Origin: Spirochaetaceae bacterium
GTDB taxonomy: Bacteria > Spirochaetota > Leptospiria > Leptospirales > Leptonemataceae
Reading direction: 5' to 3'
Assembly: GCA_002730875.1 (NCBI GenBank)
Contig: PCBI01000006.1
Location: forward strand, 4,044 to 68,043
DNA length: 64,000 bases
In this document: one piece after another, positions 60,968 to 64,000 of the stretch
Numbering within the stretch: position 1 is the stretch's first letter
How the letters are laid out: the number at the start of each line of letters is the position of its first letter
The notes under the pieces: generated by a model
What the model saw: only the letters and a program-made list of their open reading frames with translations
Told to the model about the DNA's origin: nothing
Databases searched by the model: none
Program-made: the position numbers and the translations under genes

Positions 60968-61933
60968 ATGAGCGCAGAGAAAAACCATCCTTCTAAACAC
61001 TCTGCTGGATCTAACAATGGTCATTCGAATAGCGCCCAGATGCGTACGATTCAAACCCAGGGTTCCGCAAGCACCGAGGCAACCAGACCGCTGTTGCATC
61101 TGTCCCGTAGCATTTCGCTTCTAGGCATTTTAGCGATTTCGCTGGGTATCCTCCACCAGGCATCGGAACTTTCCGGGTCGCCGGACGAAGGCCCGAAACC
61201 CCATGCAATTCCCGAAGAGCTAAAAATCGAAAACAGAATTCTTACCCCGGGCCAGGCCATGAAAGGCTTGTTTGGTCACTGGAACGAATCAACGCAGAAA
61301 TCGGCATGGATCATGCCGCCCATGAAGCGGGATCCCAGGGTGCTGGACTTCAGGAGTCCGGAGCGAAGCCAGCCAGTGGAAACTACCGTAGTTGCCAGGG
61401 ATGTGGCCACCAAGCGACAGGTGATTCTTCTGCTGGCCACGCTACCGGAGGGCGACAGCTACGAATGCCGCATTTGCGCTCCCTTGATTTCCGTGGCGTG
61501 GTTTGTGCAGAAAGACGAATTCTGGCACCTTAGAAGCCATGAGTTTCTCCGCCCCCTGGGCAGCTACGCCACGCCTCCGGCGGTTTCGATCATTGAGATT
61601 GGTCAGGGCACCCGGGCTTTTGAACTTACAACGTCAGATCTGGCGCAGGGCATATCGACCACGGCGGTGCACTGGCTGGCTCCCATTCCGGAAAAAAATC
61701 GCTACGACGTTCTGTTCGAATATGTGTCTTCTCGAGCCAACGATGGCCAGTGCAGCCCGCCGGAATTTCCCTGCGAGCATACCAGCCGCAAAGTGGACCT
61801 GATAAAATCAAAGAAAAGCTACTACGATCTGAAACTCGTTGAGCGCCAGTCCAGCACTGCCCATTCCGAAATCAAATCCAGGACTTATCGTTATTTCTTC
61901 GATGGATTGAAGTATCGAAGGCTAAGCCGGTAG
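60968..61933 (+). CDS. Protein of unknown function with single membrane anchor
   Basis: 321 aa. A polar Ser/Asn/Thr-rich N-terminus (1-40) precedes one hydrophobic segment (about 45-65), then a mixed alpha/beta domain. A C-x2-C pair occurs in Y-E-C-R-I-C and two further cysteines in Q-C-S-P-P-E-F-P-C, possibly disulfides outside the membrane. No family recognised. It is convergent with the SH3-like gene at 62052. Confidence 0.65.
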   Translation: MSAEKNHPSKHSAGSNNGHSNSAQMRTIQTQGSASTEATRPLLHLSRSISLLGILAISLGILHQASELSGSPDEGPKPHAIPEELKIENRILTPGQAMKGLFGHWNESTQKSAWIMPPMKRDPRVLDFRSPERSQPVETTVVARDVATKRQVILLLATLPEGDSYECRICAPLISVAWFVQKDEFWHLRSHEFLRPLGSYATPPAVSIIEIGQGTRAFELTTSDLAQGISTTAVHWLAPIPEKNRYDVLFEYVSSRANDGQCSPPEFPCEHTSRKVDLIKSKKSYYDLKLVERQSSTAHSEIKSRTYRYFFDGLKYRRLSR

Positions 61934-62051
61934 GACCCACGGCCCGGTGAATGAAGCAAGCGCCAGGTTCAAGCCATAAGCCATACGGCCGGGGGGAAAG
62001 GTAAGCATGAAGACGAGTCGACAGAGCAGCCGTGCGGCCCAGGCGCATGAA

Positions 62052-63128
62052 TTATTCTCGCATCAGAAACATATCCAGCGGAACAGTATAAGGATAGAAA
62101 CAGTCCACATCTTCCTGCCGGTCAAACTCATCGCCAAAATCGGGGAAGCCCTGTCTTCGATTTTGGTCCGTAACATCCGTCGTTAGTTCGGCCTGGGATC
62201 CAGACAATGTTAGCGTAAGCAGGTATTGCAGGTCCGAACCCTCCACTCCATAAGTTTCCAGATGGGCCCGCCTGGCATTTTCCGCGAATTGCTCCTCCTG
62301 TCCGGCCATAATGTGATATGGAATAGCATCGGGCCAATCGGCAGCAGTAAACCGGGCTATGATTCGCCCATCCTTTTTGCTCCAGCTTCCTCCAACCCGT
62401 TCCACGCAATAGCCGGGATAGTTAATATCGCTGATACCCAGTTTTCCATCCGGTCTAAAACGGATACTGCCACATTTGTAACAGGGCCGGCCAATGCAGC
62501 CCTCGGAAAAAGCCTGCACGTTGGGCGAAGTAATGGGTGTACATCTATCCAGACCGCTCGCCTCAATGAATTCCTGCGAGTTTCTGCGAACGGCCCGTCC
62601 GTCCATCACCACCCAGCCGGAATGGCTCCAGTCCATCCCGATAAATGGACAGAACATCCAGCCATCCGCGTCGGGAACGGTCTCATCCATTGGGGAAGAC
62701 GGCAACGGAGGATCTACGGCCACTTTGCACCAGGCCCCTTCCATTTCCAGAACAGTATCCTGACCCTGACCAAAATCCAGCATCTGCAAACGAGTCCCAA
62801 AAGGCACTCTGCGAATAACCTCGTGATTCAAACCCGGGCCGTTGCGCAACGCCAGGTCCGGCATCATCCGAACTGATTGGTCATTGTAGTTCAACCCCCG
62901 ATACAGATCATCTTCGGCACGCAGTCTTTGCTGCTCCGGAGTTAATTCGCCGCTGGCGGGATCAGAATCCGAGGATGGCAAATCTTGATTCTCGGAGCCA
63001 GCCGGGAAATCGCAATTATACGATGCGAATATCGAAAGAAAACAACACAGAGCCCATGCTCGCCTTGCCCCTGTATGCCCGGTTCGCAGTTTCGCATACT
63101 GCATCTTTGAAGGCGTCCCATTTAGCAT
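62052..63128 (-). CDS. Exported SH3-like protein, possible lipoprotein
   Basis: 358 aa. The signal region ends with F-A-S-Y-N-C near residue 39, a weak lipobox. A bacterial SH3-type segment follows (about 84-150): L-A-L-R-N-G-P-G-L-N-H-E-V-I-R-R-V-P-F-G-T-R and later W-C-K-V. The second half has several cysteines (C-I-G-R-P-C-Y-K-C) and no recognised fold. SH3b domains often bind peptidoglycan or other periplasmic ligands. Start is ATG 63128; ATG 63104 is possible. Confidence 0.72.
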   Translation of the reverse strand: MLNGTPSKMQYAKLRTGHTGARRAWALCCFLSIFASYNCDFPAGSENQDLPSSDSDPASGELTPEQQRLRAEDDLYRGLNYNDQSVRMMPDLALRNGPGLNHEVIRRVPFGTRLQMLDFGQGQDTVLEMEGAWCKVAVDPPLPSSPMDETVPDADGWMFCPFIGMDWSHSGWVVMDGRAVRRNSQEFIEASGLDRCTPITSPNVQAFSEGCIGRPCYKCGSIRFRPDGKLGISDINYPGYCVERVGGSWSKKDGRIIARFTAADWPDAIPYHIMAGQEEQFAENARRAHLETYGVEGSDLQYLLTLTLSGSQAELTTDVTDQNRRQGFPDFGDEFDRQEDVDCFYPYTVPLDMFLMRE

Positions 63129-63205
63129 TGATTTATCCGAATTTGGTCCTGGTGACGGAGGACTGTTCGCTCAAGTCTGCTGGCTCCATGTACCGGTTTT
63201 CGGCA

Positions 63206-64000
63206 CTATTGCGAATTCTCGTCGCTCTTACCCACAATCCGCCCTATCCGCTCTTTTCCCTTGAATACGTTCCATTCGTCCCGGGCGTTGAAATACAGAG
63301 CCCATTGACCATCGTCCAGTTTCCGGCAGTCGCAGGCATAGACGTGGGATTTCATCCATCCTTCTGTGGGCGAAATCAGGGGCTCGCGCTTTCCGTAATT
63401 CCAGGTGAGTCCATCCTTCGATGTAAGCAGAAATAATGCCGAGCGACTGCGAGATTGTGTGCCAGTGCCGTCCCCTTCGTGTTCCGAGGATCTCTCTGGA
63501 GCTGGAATGGAGGATGTGGCCGTAACCGTGCCCTCCCCGGTTTTCCAATCCGAGTTCTGATTGTGGCTGCCGGCCGCCGAACGCGCATCAGACTCCAGAT
63601 AGATGCCGTTCTGCAGTCCGATCCATCCGTCTTCCATTTCGTACACCTTGATGGATCCGCAACCCATATTGCGGCCGGGGAGTTCGGGATCCGGCGAAAG
63701 CACGGGCTTCTCCATGCATTTCCAGGGCCCTTCCGGACGATCCGATTCGGCGATTCCAATGTAGGCGGGTTCCGAAAATCCGCAGTCCGGAACAAATACG
63801 AGAGAAGCGCTGTAGTACATTCGATATCCGGATTGGAAAGGCACCACGCAGGGATTGCTTACCGAGGCGCTTTTCTTGAACGCTTTATGCCAGGGTAAAT
63901 GTGGTTTAATACAAGTTCGCGGCGATGACCACCGAAGTAGATCCCTGCTTGTGCGAACCTCAATGCGTGATCGCCAGGGCAGCGGAAGCCAGGATAGAGG
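63206..64000 (-). CDS. Glycosidase-like five-bladed propeller protein (5' end cut by window edge)
   Basis: The minus-strand frame is open from 64000 to its stop at 63206, giving at least 264 codons; an internal GTG at 63847 would miss the family start. Upstream codons read V-R-T-S-R-D-L-L-R-W-S and then S-V-S-N-P-C-V-V-P-F, both typical of propeller-fold glycosidases related to GH43/GH32/GH130. G-I-A-E-S-x-x-x-E-G-P-W and a later D-G-L-T-W-N repeat the blade pattern. The protein is incomplete, so the catalytic acids cannot be judged. A carbohydrate-active role is likely. Confidence 0.78.
   Translation of the reverse strand, partial: PLSWLPLPWRSRIEVRTSRDLLRWSSPRTCIKPHLPWHKAFKKSASVSNPCVVPFQSGYRMYYSASLVFVPDCGFSEPAYIGIAESDRPEGPWKCMEKPVLSPDPELPGRNMGCGSIKVYEMEDGWIGLQNGIYLESDARSAAGSHNQNSDWKTGEGTVTATSSIPAPERSSEHEGDGTGTQSRSRSALFLLTSKDGLTWNYGKREPLISPTEGWMKSHVYACDCRKLDDGQWALYFNARDEWNVFKGKERIGRIVGKSDENSQ

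Overview
The window comes from a spirochaete of the Leptospira lineage (Leptospirales), most likely a relatively GC-rich relative of Leptonema or Turneriella rather than Leptospira itself. The grounds are a spirochaetal FlaB core flagellin, a flgG-flgA-flgH-flgI-flgJ block with both P-ring and L-ring genes, many probable lipoproteins, a protein resembling the Leptospira family DUF1577, and receiver-first sensor kinases and 7TM-SpoIIE phosphatases of the kind abundant in this group. The genus is an inference from general knowledge; I ran no comparison.

Layout. 1-339: end of a MORN-repeat lipoprotein. 408-5328: a complete caa3-type cytochrome oxidase operon (SCO chaperone, subunits II, I, III, IV) closed by a good intrinsic terminator. 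5556-11849: a metal (probably zinc) homeostasis island holding a Zrg-like set (DUF3299, DUF2796/ZrgA, ABC ATPase, FtsX-type permease), a duplicated histidine-rich metal-binding protein, a SmtB/CzrA-type ArsR repressor with an intact alpha-5 zinc site, a NicO/RcnA-type exporter and a ZIP transporter. The same 20-bp sequence stands upstream of the first gene (5556-5575) and of the ZIP gene (11029-11048), which looks like one shared operator. 11963-26711: housekeeping and signalling genes (DUF255 protein, glycosyltransferase, PfkB kinase, adenylate cyclase, a sulfatase-fold transferase, a Nudix protein, an esterase, CheR, PanB).

26992-31408: flagellar rod and ring operon on the minus strand, with two overlapping 7-bp stems (a pseudoknot or a switch) between flgI and flgJ. 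31508-32080: ten imperfect tandem repeats of 61, 60 or 49 bp between flgG and a DNA methyltransferase whose motif I precedes motif IV. 33747-44347: ferredoxin, FlaB, nucleoside transporter, a second sulfatase-fold transferase, a secreted endonuclease/exonuclease/phosphatase-fold protein, a PilZ-like protein, a hybrid sensor kinase and an acidic protein. 44395-51714: UvrA, an SDR/TetR pair, and an SPFH protein followed by a divergent NAD-kinase-like protein. 51913-64000: a SpoIIE phosphatase, ketopantoate reductase, an acyl desaturase, a membrane-anchored LuxR-type regulator divergent from a membrane protein with three palindromes between them, three unrecognised or weakly recognised exported proteins, and a glycosidase-fold protein cut by the right edge.

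Most genes lie in short operons with ATGA, GTGA or TTGA overlaps. GTG and TTG starts are fairly common and several are supported by Shine-Dalgarno sequences. I found no tRNA, rRNA, insertion sequence, phage gene or CRISPR array.
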